Part shown: positions 1 to 10,806 of the stretch, piece after piece | How the letters are laid out: every line of letters starts with the position of its first letter | Position numbering within the stretch: the stretch's first letter is position 1 | NCBI GenBank assembly: GCA_009746045.1 | Contig: RPFO01000594.1 | Span: 388,501 to 452,500, forward strand | Reading direction: 5' to 3' | Length of the DNA: 64,000 bases | DNA from: Mesostigma viride | Taxonomy: Eukaryota; Streptophyta; Mesostigmatophyceae; Mesostigmatales; Mesostigmataceae | Program-made: the position numbers and the translations under genes | Notes under the pieces: model-generated | Databases searched by the model: none | Told to the model about the DNA's origin: nothing | The model's input: the letters and a program-made list of their open reading frames with translations, nothing else

Positions 1-426
1 GGTGAGGCGGAGCTGGAAATGGCTGGTCAAGATAGCCAGGCGTTGTTGTGCTTCGCTCATCGCATAGAGCCAGGACATGTCTCCATTGTAGTCAATAGCC
101 GCCCCCTTCACGAAGAGCTTCCGCTCCTGTTCGAGGAACTGGAGAACCTCAATGCATTCCTGCGTCGACAATTCTTGCCACCCGGTGAGGGAGAATCCTC
201 GGTCGCCGGGGAGGAACTGGCGCCATTTGCGAGCGTGGCAGGGTTTCTTGGGCTCAGGCGAGGCGCTGGGCGATGGGGCTGCTGGCGGTGGGTTGGCAGG
301 CCCAGACGGCTGGTTGGCGGGTAAGCCTGGCGGCTGAACAATGGCGAGGGCGAGAGGGTTGGGCTGGGCGCTGGGAAGCTGTGCCAGCTCCTTTTCCAGC
401 CCTCGTTTTGCTTTGGTAGTCGTCAT
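1..426 (-). CDS. ORF1-type protein of a non-LTR retroelement, N-terminal part, runs off window edge
   Basis: Reading the minus strand from an ATG at 426 gives about 142 codons without a stop up to base 1, so the frame is open and partial. The product starts MTTTKAKRG, then has a Pro/Ala/Ser-rich linker containing SPSASPEPKK, then a region with ECIEVLQFLEQE. The SPSASPEPK linker recurs in the ORF1 pseudogene at 48,103-49,515, and the MTT start recurs in the fragment near 54,827. I infer an ORF1 (RNA-binding, LINE-type) protein. The RNA-binding C-terminal half would lie left of the window. It is the only ORF1 copy here that looks undamaged over its visible length. Confidence 0.6.
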   Translation of the reverse strand, partial: MTTTKAKRGLEKELAQLPSAQPNPLALAIVQPPGLPANQPSGPANPPPAAPSPSASPEPKKPCHARKWRQFLPGDRGFSLTGWQELSTQECIEVLQFLEQERKLFVKGAAIDYNGDMSWLYAMSEAQQRLAILTSHFQLRLT

Positions 427-620
427 AGCTGGTCACGTGCGTAACTTTGTCTATACTGCGTGGCAGCCGTAACCGTTTATACTGGCAAGTGCGTCTTAGA
501 AAGGCGCATCGAATGCAAGTGGTCTGACCGAATTTGGGGCTCAGACGCAAAAGATCTGAACTCCGCCGTCAGCCATACCGCCGTCAGCCATTTTCGTGGC
601 ATCAAAATTTTTTTGCTGTG
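427..620 (-). promoter_or_regulatory. 5' leader of the ORF1-type element
   Basis: Directly upstream of the ORF1 start on the minus strand. It holds a 7-bp hairpin at 491-507 (GCGTCTT, loop AGA, AAGGCGC). Related hairpins with the same spacing to ORF1 occur at 11,569-11,583, 49,555-49,569 and, in the other orientation, 54,737-54,753. Conservation between diverged copies suggests a functional leader (internal promoter or RNA structure). The role is inference. Confidence 0.45.
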
Positions 621-759
621 GATGATGTATGCAAGCTGTAACATGATATTTATCAATGTAATAAATGCACTGATTGTGAGTCATGCCCCTGTTGTAATCA
701 TCTTGCATTGTCGTATTTCTGATGGTCCCTGATAACACCATTTTTTTGTCCCAGAATGG

Positions 760-1185
760 CTGGAGAATTCGCCTGTGCATGTTCTTGATTTTCTTGAGAT
801 TCTACTCGTTTTTTTGTCCTGAGATTGTCCTGAGATTTTCTTGAGATTCTACTCGTTTTTTTTGTCCTGAGATTGTCCTGAGATTTTGTCCTGAGATTGT
901 CCTGAGATTGTCCTGAGATTTTGTCCTGAGATTTTCACTACAAAGTCAAAATCGGCTCAAGACCTGAGTTTTTCACCAGAAATCTCAGGACCCGAGGTGT
1001 GCACTTACCAGATTTTGTGAAGACGAAAAAAATCAGGACAAATCAGGACAATCTCAGGAAAAATTAAGAATTATCTCAAGACAATCTCAAGACATTCTCA
1101 AGATATCTCAGGATTTCTCAGGATTTCTCAGGATTCCTAAAAAAAAAACTCAGGACAATCTCAAGAAATCTCAGTGCGAATTTTT
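760..1185. repeat. Fold-back block of tandem GTCCTGAGATT repeats in inverted arms
   Basis: The left arm (about 783-940) carries about eight copies of GTCCTGAGATT and variants. The right arm (about 990-1,175) carries the inverse, AATCTCAGGAC and variants. Short AATTCGC / GCGAATT matches lie near 766-772 and 1,176-1,182. Transcribed or single-stranded, it would fold into one long hairpin. No clear TSD was found. It may be a fold-back transposon or an expanded palindrome. Confidence 0.6.
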
Positions 1186-1375
1186 TCCGACTTCCTAGTG
1201 TGGGGGTGGGGATGGAACGGAGGGAAGGGAAACGGAGGGAATAGTACTTTTCATCGCATGGATTTTGTCCTGCAGGCGTAGGATATGCGAGCCTGCCGCC
1301 TGGCATGCAGCTCGGGGTATTCGATTCGGGGGGGGGGGCTGATTGCGCAACGCCAAGGCGGAGGTAATCTAGCAA

Positions 1376-1825
1376 TTAATTAATTAATTAATTAATTAAA
1401 CTCGTGCTCCCGTTGGGGAGTCACGGAGCAGCGAAGTGCTTTTAATCCCTGTGTGTACGTGCACAACAGCTAGGAGAAAGGGCAGAGGGCCCCCAGTCTC
1501 CTTCATGCCTAAGGCATGCCACAGCTGCATTCGAGCACGCTAGCTAAACGGACACGCTAACGATCCGGCAATCTGTGGGTGCAATAAGACCCATGTGAGC
1601 ATGGCATAACAGCTAGGGAGCGTGGGCAAGTAATCTGATCATAGCCAGGACGTAGCATGGCTGTACAAGGACTAAGCTAAGAAGGCTATGGCTGGTTGTA
1701 TACCATGCATTAGCGAATAATGCACATGACTAGGTATGTTGGCACAGCTAGGCAAACATTCTAAGCATGGCTGCCATAGCGGCAGTGACTACCAAGGGAT
1801 ACAAGCTAGGGCTATTAGCTAGTCA
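1376..1825 (-). mobile_element. Short retroposed copy, family F1 3' end (SINE-like or truncated ORF1 element)
   Basis: Flanked by a perfect 12-bp TSD, GTAATCTAGCAA, at 1,364-1,375 and 1,826-1,837. On the minus strand it ends in the F1 tail hairpin (stem CTCCC/GGGAG, loop CAAC) and then (TTAA)n at 1,376-1,399. The body matches the 3' untranslated part of the ORF1 elements at 4,490-5,035 and 10,355-10,800. No coding part is present, so it is 5' truncated or a SINE-like derivative. Confidence 0.75.
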
Positions 1826-1837
1826 GTAATCTAGCAA

Positions 1838-2890
1838 GCGTTGTGTTTTACGAATCTGACAGTTGACAGATGACGTTCTACACGTTGTAGCCCGTTCTGC
1901 ACGTTGTAGCCCAAAATACCGGCACCACCATGTCTATCACCCGACTGCTAGGTCGAGGCATGATGAGGGTGGAGCAGGGGGGGACTGTTTAGAGGCTGTC
2001 CCCGAAGCCTGTTAGCGCTGCGAGCCGACGAGGAAGGTTGACTACCTACTGGCACCACCAGAGGCAGCACCCTTCTTGCTAGACACCGCACGAGACTCTG
2101 CTCCCAAGGTGTACACCGGGCTGAACACCGTCAAAGAATGCTGCAATTTTAAGGAGCCATCCTGAGCAGACGCATCTTATAATGCGCTTACCTGATGTCT
2201 GTTGCGCGGTGCGCCCTCGCCGCCTGGACGCCAGTTAGTCTCCATGCTTTGCTGCAGACTAAGTCTCAAAGGCATTATTGTGAATACAACGTATGAATAA
2301 GCCTTGTAAACCTACGTTGGTATGTGAATATAAATATACCACGTAGGCTATGCAGATAGGACTGCTAGTCGAGTCACATATGTTTCCCTAGATAGGTATA
2401 CGTTGGTATACTTTGGGTACTGGGGTACGTGACAGATGTCAGTACCCAGTATTCGTAGTGTCCTACCATTGGACGGTACTAGAGTATCCTATAGATAGGG
2501 AACGTACTAGACTGCTACCTGTAATCGTGCGGCCTCGGGCCAACGGTCTGCACCCAACGGTCACTGACGGCGCAGCCAGTGAGAGGAACGTTGATAAAGG
2601 GTAAACCTATTTTCTAATGAGCAAGCAATTCATTGCCAACCATATTCTGTGCTCTCAAGCAAGCAACTTTACCGCGTTCGTGCATTATCATTCCTAACTA
2701 CGCCTGGGCTGTTCCACACCGCGCTCCTCGCCTTCAATTGTGCCGGCGTGTAGTCCTCGTCGAGGCTGAAGGGCCGGGTGGTCAGTGAGCAGGCGACGTG
2801 CTCCCAGCAAGAGGCGTTTATCGTGCATGGATGCCATGGTCACGACGACCAATTAAGCCCATAGGGCCAGGCAGCCGAATGGCTCGTTCA
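1838..2890. other. Interval without recognised gene
   Basis: Only short open frames. A short direct repeat (GTTCTACACGTTGTAGCCC, then GTTCTGCACGTTGTAGCCC) lies at about 1,873-1,911. Nothing else could be recognised. Probably decayed repeat sequence. Confidence 0.4.
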
Positions 2891-3800
2891 ATGACAACAC
2901 GGTTCTGGATCACACCCAGAAACGCTGGGCCGCGCAGCTCCTCGGCCGCAAGTGAGTTTGCTGTCTCATTTGCATGCTTTTGCATTCACGCCTGTCTGGA
3001 AGCTCTTGATTACAATACTGTGTTGGCGTTACAATTGCACTGCTGCATTCTGGGTGACCGCAGCGCTCGGTATAGCGGCAGACTTGGCCGCCTGTTGAAC
3101 AATGGCGGTCAAGTTCTTGCCGATGACGTCGGCGAACGTGGTAGTTTTGGCGGGGGCTGCCAGGGCTTTCTTCAGCTCCAGCAGTGATGCCGTCGTAGCT
3201 GCAGACGCCTCCGCCAATTAAGGCCTTGATGTCGCCCTGCACGTACAGACGTAAGAGACTGTGTGAGGCTCTGCATGCAGCACGGTAGCATCGTCCGCGG
3301 GGGCGCGCGCCGGGCGCGCTGGCCTGCATGGCGATGGCCGGCGCCGGCAGCTCGACGAGTTCATGCAGGGCAGCACGAATTAGAAGACAGGCAAGTCGGC
3401 AATCTTCAGGCGCCCACTTAGGCCATTCATCCGAAGCAGCCTGAGCCATAACCCGGCCGCTGCGAGGGTTGCGAATCGGGGCGCCGTGTTGGTCGCGGAG
3501 CTTCATGCAGCACGCTTAGCACAGCGGCGTCGCTGAAGGCGAGCAATTAAGACTGTCAGCGATGTCGTCCAGGCTCAAACGCTGGCCTGGCGTGTAGAAG
3601 GAGGCAGAAATGGCATACGGCAAGGAGGATTCAACCGCCATTGGGGCTGCTTCCGAAGTATTGGGTCGCTTGTTAGCGACGTTCTCGGCGGCGACAATGT
3701 CGTTGGCGATTTTGTTTTCGGCATGTTTGGCATCAAGAGATTCGGCTGCAGGGGCTGAAGACGATGCGGGAGCCTCCATAGCTGCGTTCAATAGCACCTA
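2890..3800 (-). pseudogene. Degraded ORF1-like protein of another non-LTR family
   Basis: On the minus strand an Ala-rich reading frame from 3,797 and a second one from 3,506 are in the same frame, separated by one in-frame stop near 3,516. Further downstream the coding-looking sequence moves to another frame (3,217-3,029, including KTTTFADVIGKNLTAIVQQ). Low-complexity Ala/Pro composition with an FADV..K.L segment resembles the N-terminal and linker parts of LINE ORF1 proteins. The stop and the frame change make it a pseudogene. The assignment is tentative. Confidence 0.4.
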
Positions 3801-4190
3801 GACGATGGCATGCAGGGGGCGCAGGCGCACTGATCGATCACGTGCGTGCATGGTGCCGCCATAATAATGTGCAGAAAAATAGCGAGATCTGCTGGGCAGG
3901 CCTATGTCGGTAGCTTGCAAAATCCTGGTGGGCGATGACTGCCGGAAATTAAATCAACGTGTTCGTCATCAAAAGGCGAGTCTGTTGCAATTATAACCCG
4001 ACCAAACTTCATGCCCGGAGTCAAAAGTTATGAGCATTCTCGGCATCCATAGCTCGACACACCGTAACCTTGGACTGCCATATGCATTGTTGGACTGTAG
4101 TCTAGGTCTAATCGCTAGATGAGGTATAGTTGGACAGGTAGAGGAAGAGACGGAGGTACAGGACCTCGTGCAGTTACAATTAATTAATGG
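3801..4190 (-). other. Probable leader region of the 2,890-3,800 element
   Basis: No open frame. Contains AAAAGTTATGAGC near 4,022, also found (AAAGTTATGAGC) in the leaders at 11,626 and 49,610, so it probably belongs to an ORF1 element leader. Otherwise featureless. Confidence 0.3.
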
Positions 4191-4489
4191 GTTAATTAAT
4201 TAGGAAGATACTCCGTTGGGAGTACATGTAGCACATACATATCCCTGAGAAGGGGCACATTCTGCTGCAGGGCTACTTCCTGCAAGGGTAGGATGTAAAC
4301 TACACCTGCTCTGGGTGCACAGAGTGCACCTGCACCACTACTATGTATTCCAGCAGCGAAGGTGCAGACATAGGGTGGAAGATCATCATGGCTATACAAA
4401 AAAGGCTAGGGCATGGCTTCTCATCAGAAAGTGACTCTCTGCTTCTAAATTAAGGCAGAGCTTTGCTAAATTCTTAATGCATAATCCTA
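4191..4489 (-). mobile_element. Family F2 3' end, truncated copy
   Basis: On the minus strand it ends in the F2 tail (ACTCC CAAC GGAGT hairpin) followed by an AATTAATTAACCC-type tail at about 4,180-4,203. The body matches the 3' region at 47,667-48,100 and 49,951-50,180 (shared blocks around GATCATCATGGCTATACA). No coding part. Confidence 0.6.
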
Positions 4490-5035
4490 TTAATTAATTA
4501 AACTCGTGCTCCGCGTTGGGGAGTCACGGAGCACCGAGGTGCTTTTAATCCCTGCATGTGCACAACAGGAAGAAAGGGCAGAGACCCCCTTTCTCCTTCA
4601 TGCCAGAGGCATGCCACAGCGGCAATTGGACACGCCATAGACGATCCGGCAAGTGCTGCACGGTTGCAATAAGACCCATGTGAGCGTATCATGGCTCGAG
4701 CTACCATGGTCCGGATTCTCCCGATTTCTGGCCTGCGCTGGTTGTCTCCTTGATATCATCAGTAACAAGTAGGGTGGGCAAGTAAACTGATGATCATAGC
4801 CAGGACGTAGCATGGCTGTACAAGGGCTAAGCTGAGGCTATGGCTGGTTGTGTATCCAGTGTGTTATAGCGGTGCACGTGACTAGGTATGGTGGCACAGC
4901 TCGGCAAACATTCTAGGCATGGCTGCCATGGCAGCAGGGACTACCAATGGATACAATTGGCTAGGGCTGTTCAAGCTATTCTAGCCCGCAGGGGGCGTCC
5001 ACATCTTAATTGTGGTTAATCATCAGGTCCCCGCA
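4490..5035 (-). mobile_element. Family F1 3' region with a 61-bp insertion
   Basis: Starts with a TAATTAATTAA tail and the F1 hairpin (4,502-4,535), then the F1 3' untranslated body up to the end of the ORF1 coding part (about 4,985-5,035). At 4,693-4,753 it contains a 61-bp segment absent from the other copies, flanked by TATCAT on both sides. Confidence 0.65.
4693..4753. repeat. 61-bp segment, identical inverted copy at 6,860-6,920
   Basis: Identical base for base to the reverse complement of 6,860-6,920. It starts GGCTCGAGCTACCATGG and ends GTTGTCTCCTTGA. Here it interrupts the F1 repeat and is flanked by TATCAT hexamers. Confidence 0.8.
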
Positions 5036-5084
5036 TCATCCACGGGGAGTCCCATGATAGGCATAGCGTGGCTAAATTCTTATT

Positions 5085-7275
5085 GTCTATTTACCCAGAG
5101 GCCTCGATTGAGGCCATTTGGCTCAATTGAGGCCTTTTTCACCAAGGTCACCTGGGGACGGTAATTTTGGCGGGAAGGACCGGTCCTATGGGTCGTCCGG
5201 CCCCGGCTGCAGTGGCGCGAATCTGGTATATGTGCTGAGCGTCCTGACCCGTTGGGGTCGACAGGGGTCGACGGTTACTGAAAGATATGTGAGGTGGAAA
5301 AGTACCTATTTTGGCCACTTTTGTGCAACCGGACGACGAATTTTCACGAATGCACGACCATTGCAGCCTCGAGTAAAATAGACCGTATGGCCACGTTCGT
5401 GCATCAATTCGACCAGTATTAAGGAGCGTGTTGGGTAGATAAATTATCAAGGAGATAATTTATCCGTGAAGCTAGCCTGATCGCTAAATGGGTCAAAAGT
5501 CGATTTCTAAATTCGTGGGGTCGTTATTTGTGTGCTGAATGCCAGGTTAGTGAAATTCAGATGCCCGGCGTAATTGCCGTTGATTTGTTTAGTTTGCATG
5601 CGCCTGCCAGCAGGCCGGTGCTTCGATATGCTGGGAAGAGACTAGCGGAATGGCGGGGGGGGGGATGTTGGGGCAGCCGTGACCAAAGGGGCACTGGCTA
5701 GCTATTTTCGAGCCTTTTGGCGTGGATCCGTAGGTAGAGGAAGGGGTGTTTTTAGCTAGGAAAAACTGGGATGCGGACAATAAACGCGCGCGCGCCCCCA
5801 GCTATGGGAGCGCCATTATGCGAACAGTGCTGGTGAGGCCGCTGCAGCCGCTTTCATACGTCAATGGACGATGCATGGAGCGTCTGTCCGGCCAGATTTG
5901 CGGGCTGCATCGCTTCCGGACAACTTGAAAACGCCGAGCTTGAACAGCTTTCCTAATGCAGCCACGTTCAGCGCCAGCGCATATGCGTGCCTAGTGATCC
6001 CGGGTGTGAGGGGTGTGAAAGGTAAGTGCGTCCTGGTGGTAGAAAGGTAATGGCATCGATTTGCTTGTGATATCGTCAGTTTTTAGCTGCCTATCGGCGC
6101 CTAGTGCCGATGTGACGTAAGGCATGTTATAGTACTTCGTGCAGTGCTCTGCGGCTGGCCCCCGCCGTGTATAGACGTGTTTGCTTTCCATAAGAAGCAT
6201 GGCAGTTCCTGCCATGCTGGCCATAATTCTCAGGCAACCCTTGCAAAGCCCAAAATCAAGCTAAGAGGTCTAGTAGGCTGTGCAAATGTTGTCCAGTCAT
6301 GCTTGTATATCTTGCCATGTGCTGTTCATCTGCTGCCGCGGCAGCAAACCCCTGTAATAATGTACCGTAACAACCTAGATATTGGGGCTATGTGAGTGAA
6401 GCTACGCGCTTGGAAGGTCACACCTATCATTATAATGCATGATCCTTGTGCGTGTTTGTAATAGAGGCTTTGGATTCGTCATGGTTACGTGCAATACCCA
6501 TGGCAGGCTATTGCTGCCTGCAGTGCTGCGCGACAGCCCCGGTCGTGCAAGTGTGTGTGAGGGGTCCCTTGGGGAGCATGCCATGTCATGCCATGCTTAC
6601 CGTGTCGTGGGGGAACCTCGTAAGGTCCAAAAGACACGTTACATGCAGATGGAACTGAGTACTGGCGCCTTTTGGTCGCTTGTATCTATGGTCATGTTGT
6701 GTTGATGGTGCCGTCGCAGCGACACCCTGTTTTATTAAATCATAATTAAATACGTATTAGGGCTATGTGACTGATGTTAAGTGCTGGGAACCCCAACAAA
6801 ACAATCATAATAATGCATGGCCTTCACTCATATTTGGAATAAAGTTTGTTGGCTCATTGTCAAGGAGACAACCAGCGCAGGCCAGAAATCGGGAGAATCC
6901 GGACCATGGTAGCTCGAGCCTGCCGTTATCTTGTCCGCGTGTGCGAGTCGTTCAGGATGATGAAGATGAATGGTGATGGAAATGTGTATCCTTGTGCATT
7001 GAAATTATGGCTGGCTTACGTGTATAGAGCGACTAGATGACCTAGACAGTGGGGCCGGAAACAGCATGCTTGATCATCAGGGCGTGTGTCTCGAGCCTAA
7101 CTGGCAGGGAGTGTCTAGTGGTGAGCACCATTGCTGCGATCGCTCTCCCACCATTTACGAGGAAATACCCGCAAATGGAAAACCACTGAAAAGGTCTAGC
7201 TCATTGTAATTACATGCAACACCCAATTTATAAAAGGCCTCAATTGAGGCCTTTTTCTAGGTAGTAGATAGACAT
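5085..7275. mobile_element. Possible DNA element bounded by GGCCTCAATTGAGGCC palindromes
   Basis: A 16-bp palindrome GGCCTCAATTGAGGCC lies at 7,232-7,247 and slightly altered forms lie at 5,100-5,135. Outside them, TGTCTATTTAC (left) and GTAGATAGACA (right) form a short inverted pair. No open frame over 90 codons, so any element would be non-autonomous. No convincing TSD. The palindromes followed by TTTTT also look like transcription terminators. Confidence 0.3.
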
Positions 7276-7277
7276 TA

Positions 7278-7732
7278 CACCCTCCGCATTGGTAGTTTTA
7301 CTAAATAATTATGAGGCTGGGCGCCGGCCAGCTGCAAACGATAAATAAAACAAAAGAATTTTAATTAACTAATTCCCGAGTGTACTGACCTGTAGTTTTT
7401 GAAGCTACCAAACAAATAAAGAAAGTGTAAATAAATAATTTGACTGCCAATAGCGCTTCTTTTGCGGTAAAAAACAAAGAAATATTAAATCTCTGGCTGA
7501 AAAATGTGCTTTTAGTAGCCGTAAGAGCAGTGCATCCGGCTGGGTTATACAAAACAAACAAAGAATTATTAAATTTCGCAGCCGGTTTAACGGTTGTTCG
7601 GTAACCAAACAAACAAACTAATAATTAATTAATTGGGCGGACACAGTAACACTTTCAACCAATAAAACGCTAATGTCTAATTCCGAAGGGCCTTTTGGCT
7701 GAACTGAATTAAAACTACCAATGCGGGGGGTT
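7278..7732. mobile_element. AT-rich inverted-repeat element (MITE-like)
   Basis: CCTCCGCATTGGTAGTTTTA at 7,281-7,300 is matched in inverted form at about 7,710-7,730 with one mismatch. The interior is AT-rich and repeats AAACAAA/AAATAAATAA motifs every 70-100 bp. No coding capacity and no clear TSD. Confidence 0.5.
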
Positions 7733-7799
7733 TAAGGCGTCATCCATGGGGGGGGCATTATGGGCGCACATATGCGCTTGGGCCACGTGCATGCTAGGC

Positions 7800-8885
7800 T
7801 AAGCCTGACTATGTAATCTACACTACTGCTTTATTCCCTAGTTATAGACTGGTTTGCTGGGCCGGGTACGTGGCAGGGGGTGCCTGCCAGGGCTTGTGGT
7901 CGACGTGGATGACGTCCCCCCTCCAGTATACCGGTTTCCCCCTAGTTGCGCTCTGCCGGAGCTGGAGGTAGGTCGGCCATAGCTCCTGTCGCCGCTGTTG
8001 CTGGGCCAGGCCGGGTCAAGTCGTCGTTCAGCGTGTAGGAAGTCCCCGAGAGCTTCTTCCGGCATTTAATTAAGAAACGACAGCTTATCCGCCATGTACT
8101 GTATAGGTGAGGAGCAGGGGAGCCGGGCCAGCCTTATATACCCCGCGCGCGGAGAAGGCGGACAGCCGACATCCGCAGCTCACCAGTGAGTAGCATGCGG
8201 GCAAGAATGTCGCGCTTTAACGCCATGAGAAGAGTCGCCGAGGTCTCACCTGCCGGCTGGTCGAAGTACACTTGACGATGACATTGTGGCTGCGCTGGGT
8301 GATTTCGGCCTCCTCGCGGAGGTCGAGGGCTTGTTGCTTGAGCTGACAGCTCAAGTGCCGCGATGGTGGAGGTGGTGGTGGTGCATGGTGTGGTGCTTAA
8401 TAAGCAGGTCCGGTCCGCCCAGGCCGGTCTGCCGGTCTGGGGGGAAGGACTGAGCATCGCTGGCCCGGGGCCAGCAGATGCTGGCTGGGCGGCGATGTCC
8501 TTCACCGCCGGGGCGGTGTCAGAGGCCTGCATGCGGTGTTTTGCAGGCACTCAATGGAGATGGCGTTGTCGTGGAGGCGTTCAGTGTCGATGTCAAGGAG
8601 CTGGGCTTTGATGTCGGTACACGTGGTGGAGGTGGAGGCGGCAGCTATAGTGGAGGTGGAGGCAAGAAGGGTGGAGGTGGAGGTGACGGTGGTGGAAAGG
8701 TGAGGGAGCTCAGCAGCCAGCGTGCTGCCCTGCATTGCAGCCACATCTGCAGCAATCAAGGGGATCGAGTCACGTGCTGCTGGAGGGCCGGGCTTCCGTA
8801 AGGTTGGAGCGGAGTGTGGGTGCGGAGATGGATCGAGGGAGCTCAGATACAAGCAGCTGTGTACAATGCAGTGCAGGATAATCAA
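7800..8885 (-). pseudogene. ORF1-type non-LTR protein, degraded copy
   Basis: The minus strand encodes fragments in several frames that match the C-terminal half of the ORF1 at 48,103-49,515: a segment ending IECLQNTA near 8,520, AVKDIAAQPA near 8,490, and the tail preceding TGCCAGGGCTTGTGG near 7,885. Frameshifts and deletions separate them. The sequence downstream (minus strand, below 7,850) matches that copy's 3' untranslated start (CTACACTACTGCT). Confidence 0.6.
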
Positions 8886-9640
8886 TTAATGCCGAATCGA
8901 CATTCTAACCTAACTTGACATGAGCAAATGTGCCCTAGGCCCCTAGCATAGTTGACAGTCTCTTTATAGTTGTCACTTGCAGTCTTGCACCGAAAGCTTT
9001 ATTAATGCCATGAAAAGCACTAATATTTCAGCTGGCCCTAGCTCCCAGCCTACTAGCTCCCCAATGTCCCCATCTAGTTGCACTCCACTTTCTTGACCCC
9101 TTACCCGGCCTCCCCCTAGCTGCTGCCCAGCCACCCCCCGCCTCCGCACCAAGCCCTAATCCCGCCCTCCCCCCACTGGCACTATACGTACCCAACCGCC
9201 TCCGGCCCCCTCCGTGCCAAAGGTTCCCTTCCTGCCCTCCCCCAGCTGCCCAGCCGCCAACCCCCGGGCTTCCGCGTGTCAAACCCTTCCAGCCCATCTC
9301 AGCACCCTACCCCTTCATCAGACGCGCTTGTTGGTGTCATCCGCTCAACCCCTAGATTACTCAGATATGGTCGGATATGCAGGATAAGCAGCGTTGCATG
9401 GACGGATCGACATTAATTGTAAAAGACTACGACCCCGGCCAACTGTAGGTCCTAGGAAATATAAAAAAGATGGTATAGTAGGCATATAGTTTGCGTGCAA
9501 GATTTAAGCTCGAGGCCCTACTTGCGGCGCCCATATTTTAGACTAGCTGTGGACATGCATGATGTACATATTGACGTCTTGGGGACGCGCCCACCGTGGG
9601 GGTATAGTATATCTTTATTGGGCGGGAATTCATGAGTGCT
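8886..9640. other. Interval with a C-rich block, no gene
   Basis: 8,886-9,030 shows nothing recognisable. 9,040-9,310 is strongly C-biased on the plus strand with repeated CTGCCCAGCC and CCCTCCCC words and no convincing reading frame. 9,310-9,640 is unique-looking, non-coding sequence. Confidence 0.35.
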
Positions 9641-9712
9641 CATGCACTGCTCCGCGGACGTCCCCCGGCCAACGGGCCGGGGACACGAGACTCAGTTAAT
9701 TAATTAATAGTT
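9641..9712 (+). mobile_element. Family F4 retroelement tail with long GC hairpin
   Basis: A hairpin with stem CCCCGGCC / GGCCGGGG and loop CAAC or AAC (9,661-9,684) is followed by ACACGAGACTCAG and TTAATTAATTAAT. The layout (hairpin, ACGAG, TTAA microsatellite) is that of the F1 tail with a different stem sequence. Confidence 0.5.
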
Positions 9713-9824
9713 GTCTGGCATTGTCAATTAGCATAGTAGCCAGCCATCATGCCTCGCTGATAACAATCTGCGCCTCTTGCTTCTGCTGCAGGTTGACGGT
9801 CATCGCGATGATGATGATCTGATT

Positions 9825-10354
9825 CAGTTCAGTTATGATAGTCAGCCGCGACCAGACGCCCACCTACATCCGCCACAAGACCAGCCCCGGCCCGGAGAAG
9901 CCCCAAGTGTCGGTATGTACTGGCGGGGCGCGCGCTTCCCCTAGAAGCCAGGTGGGACGTACGTCAACCTCCATTGCCGACGAGCTCAAGGACCAGCTCC
10001 TTACCCTCATGGGCCTGGTAGGTGAGGTAGAACTGCGTGGGTGCCACCACCTTCCCCACTGATGCACTCACGGGTCAAGGCGGCTCCCCCACTGCAGTCC
10101 TGCTCACCTTCCACTCCCCTGAGGACAAGCAGCGGTTCCTTTCTCGTCGCAAGCGGTTGCACGACCACACGCACCTGGACGCTGGACAACGACCTGAGCC
10201 CCGCTCGATCAGCAGCAGCAACGACGCGACCTGTGGCCGGAATACCTCCGCCACAAGCAGGACCCAAAGAAGCCCAAGGTGTAATGGGAGGGGCGAGGAC
10301 CTGATGATCAACCACAAGATGTGGACGACGGCCGGGCCCTGCGAGCTAGAATAG
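9825..10354 (+). pseudogene. ORF1-type protein, C-terminal RNA-binding part
   Basis: The plus strand in changing frames reads ADELKDQLLTLMGLVGEVEL, then a KAAPPLQSC..TFHSPEDKQRF segment, then TWTLDNDLSPA. This is the same order as in the ORF1 at 48,103-49,515 (ILDRMGLTGEIEL, LLTFKTPADK, FTLDDDLTLAQQQ). The D-L-T-x-A-Q-Q-Q..R..LW stretch is typical of the RRM-like end of LINE ORF1 proteins. Several frameshifts. It is followed directly by a 3' untranslated region and tail, with no reverse transcriptase. Confidence 0.6.
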
Positions 10355-10806
10355 CCTAGCTTGCATTCATTGGTCATAGTCATGCACTGCCGCCATGGCA
10401 TGCAGCCATGCCTAGAATGTTTGCCTAGCTGTGCCACCATATACCTATAGTCACACGCGCGTGGCACCGCTAACACACGGTACCTACACAACCATGCACT
10501 GAGCCATAGCCCTAGCTTAGCCCTTGATCAGCTGATGATGCTGCGCCCGGCCTGGAGCTATGATCAGATTACTTCAATGCCCATGCTCGTTGCTCACTAT
10601 GATATGCTCACATGGGTATTATTGCACCCACAGAACTTGCACCGGATTGTCTATCGTGTCCGATTGCAGCTGTGGAATGCCTCTGGCATGAAGGAGAAAT
10701 TAAGGGTTGTCTCTGCCCTTTCTTCCTGTTGTGCACATACAAGGATTAAAAGCACTTCGGTGCATGCTCCGTGACTCCCCAACGGGTGCACGAGTTTTTA
10801 ATTAAT
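10355..10806 (+). mobile_element. 3' untranslated region and F1 tail of the ORF1-only element
   Basis: Matches in inverse 1,400-1,820, 4,500-4,990 and 57,865-58,060, and in the same sense 20,160-20,605. Ends with the F1 hairpin at about 10,768-10,794 (here GGTGC replaces GGAGC) and TTTTTAATTAA. It joins an ORF1 end straight to a LINE-type tail, so the element is ORF1-only. Confidence 0.65.

Noticed and set aside
9028-9297. Gly/Trp-rich 89-codon frame on the minus strand
   Set aside because: It comes from a C-rich low-complexity block with no start context or homology.
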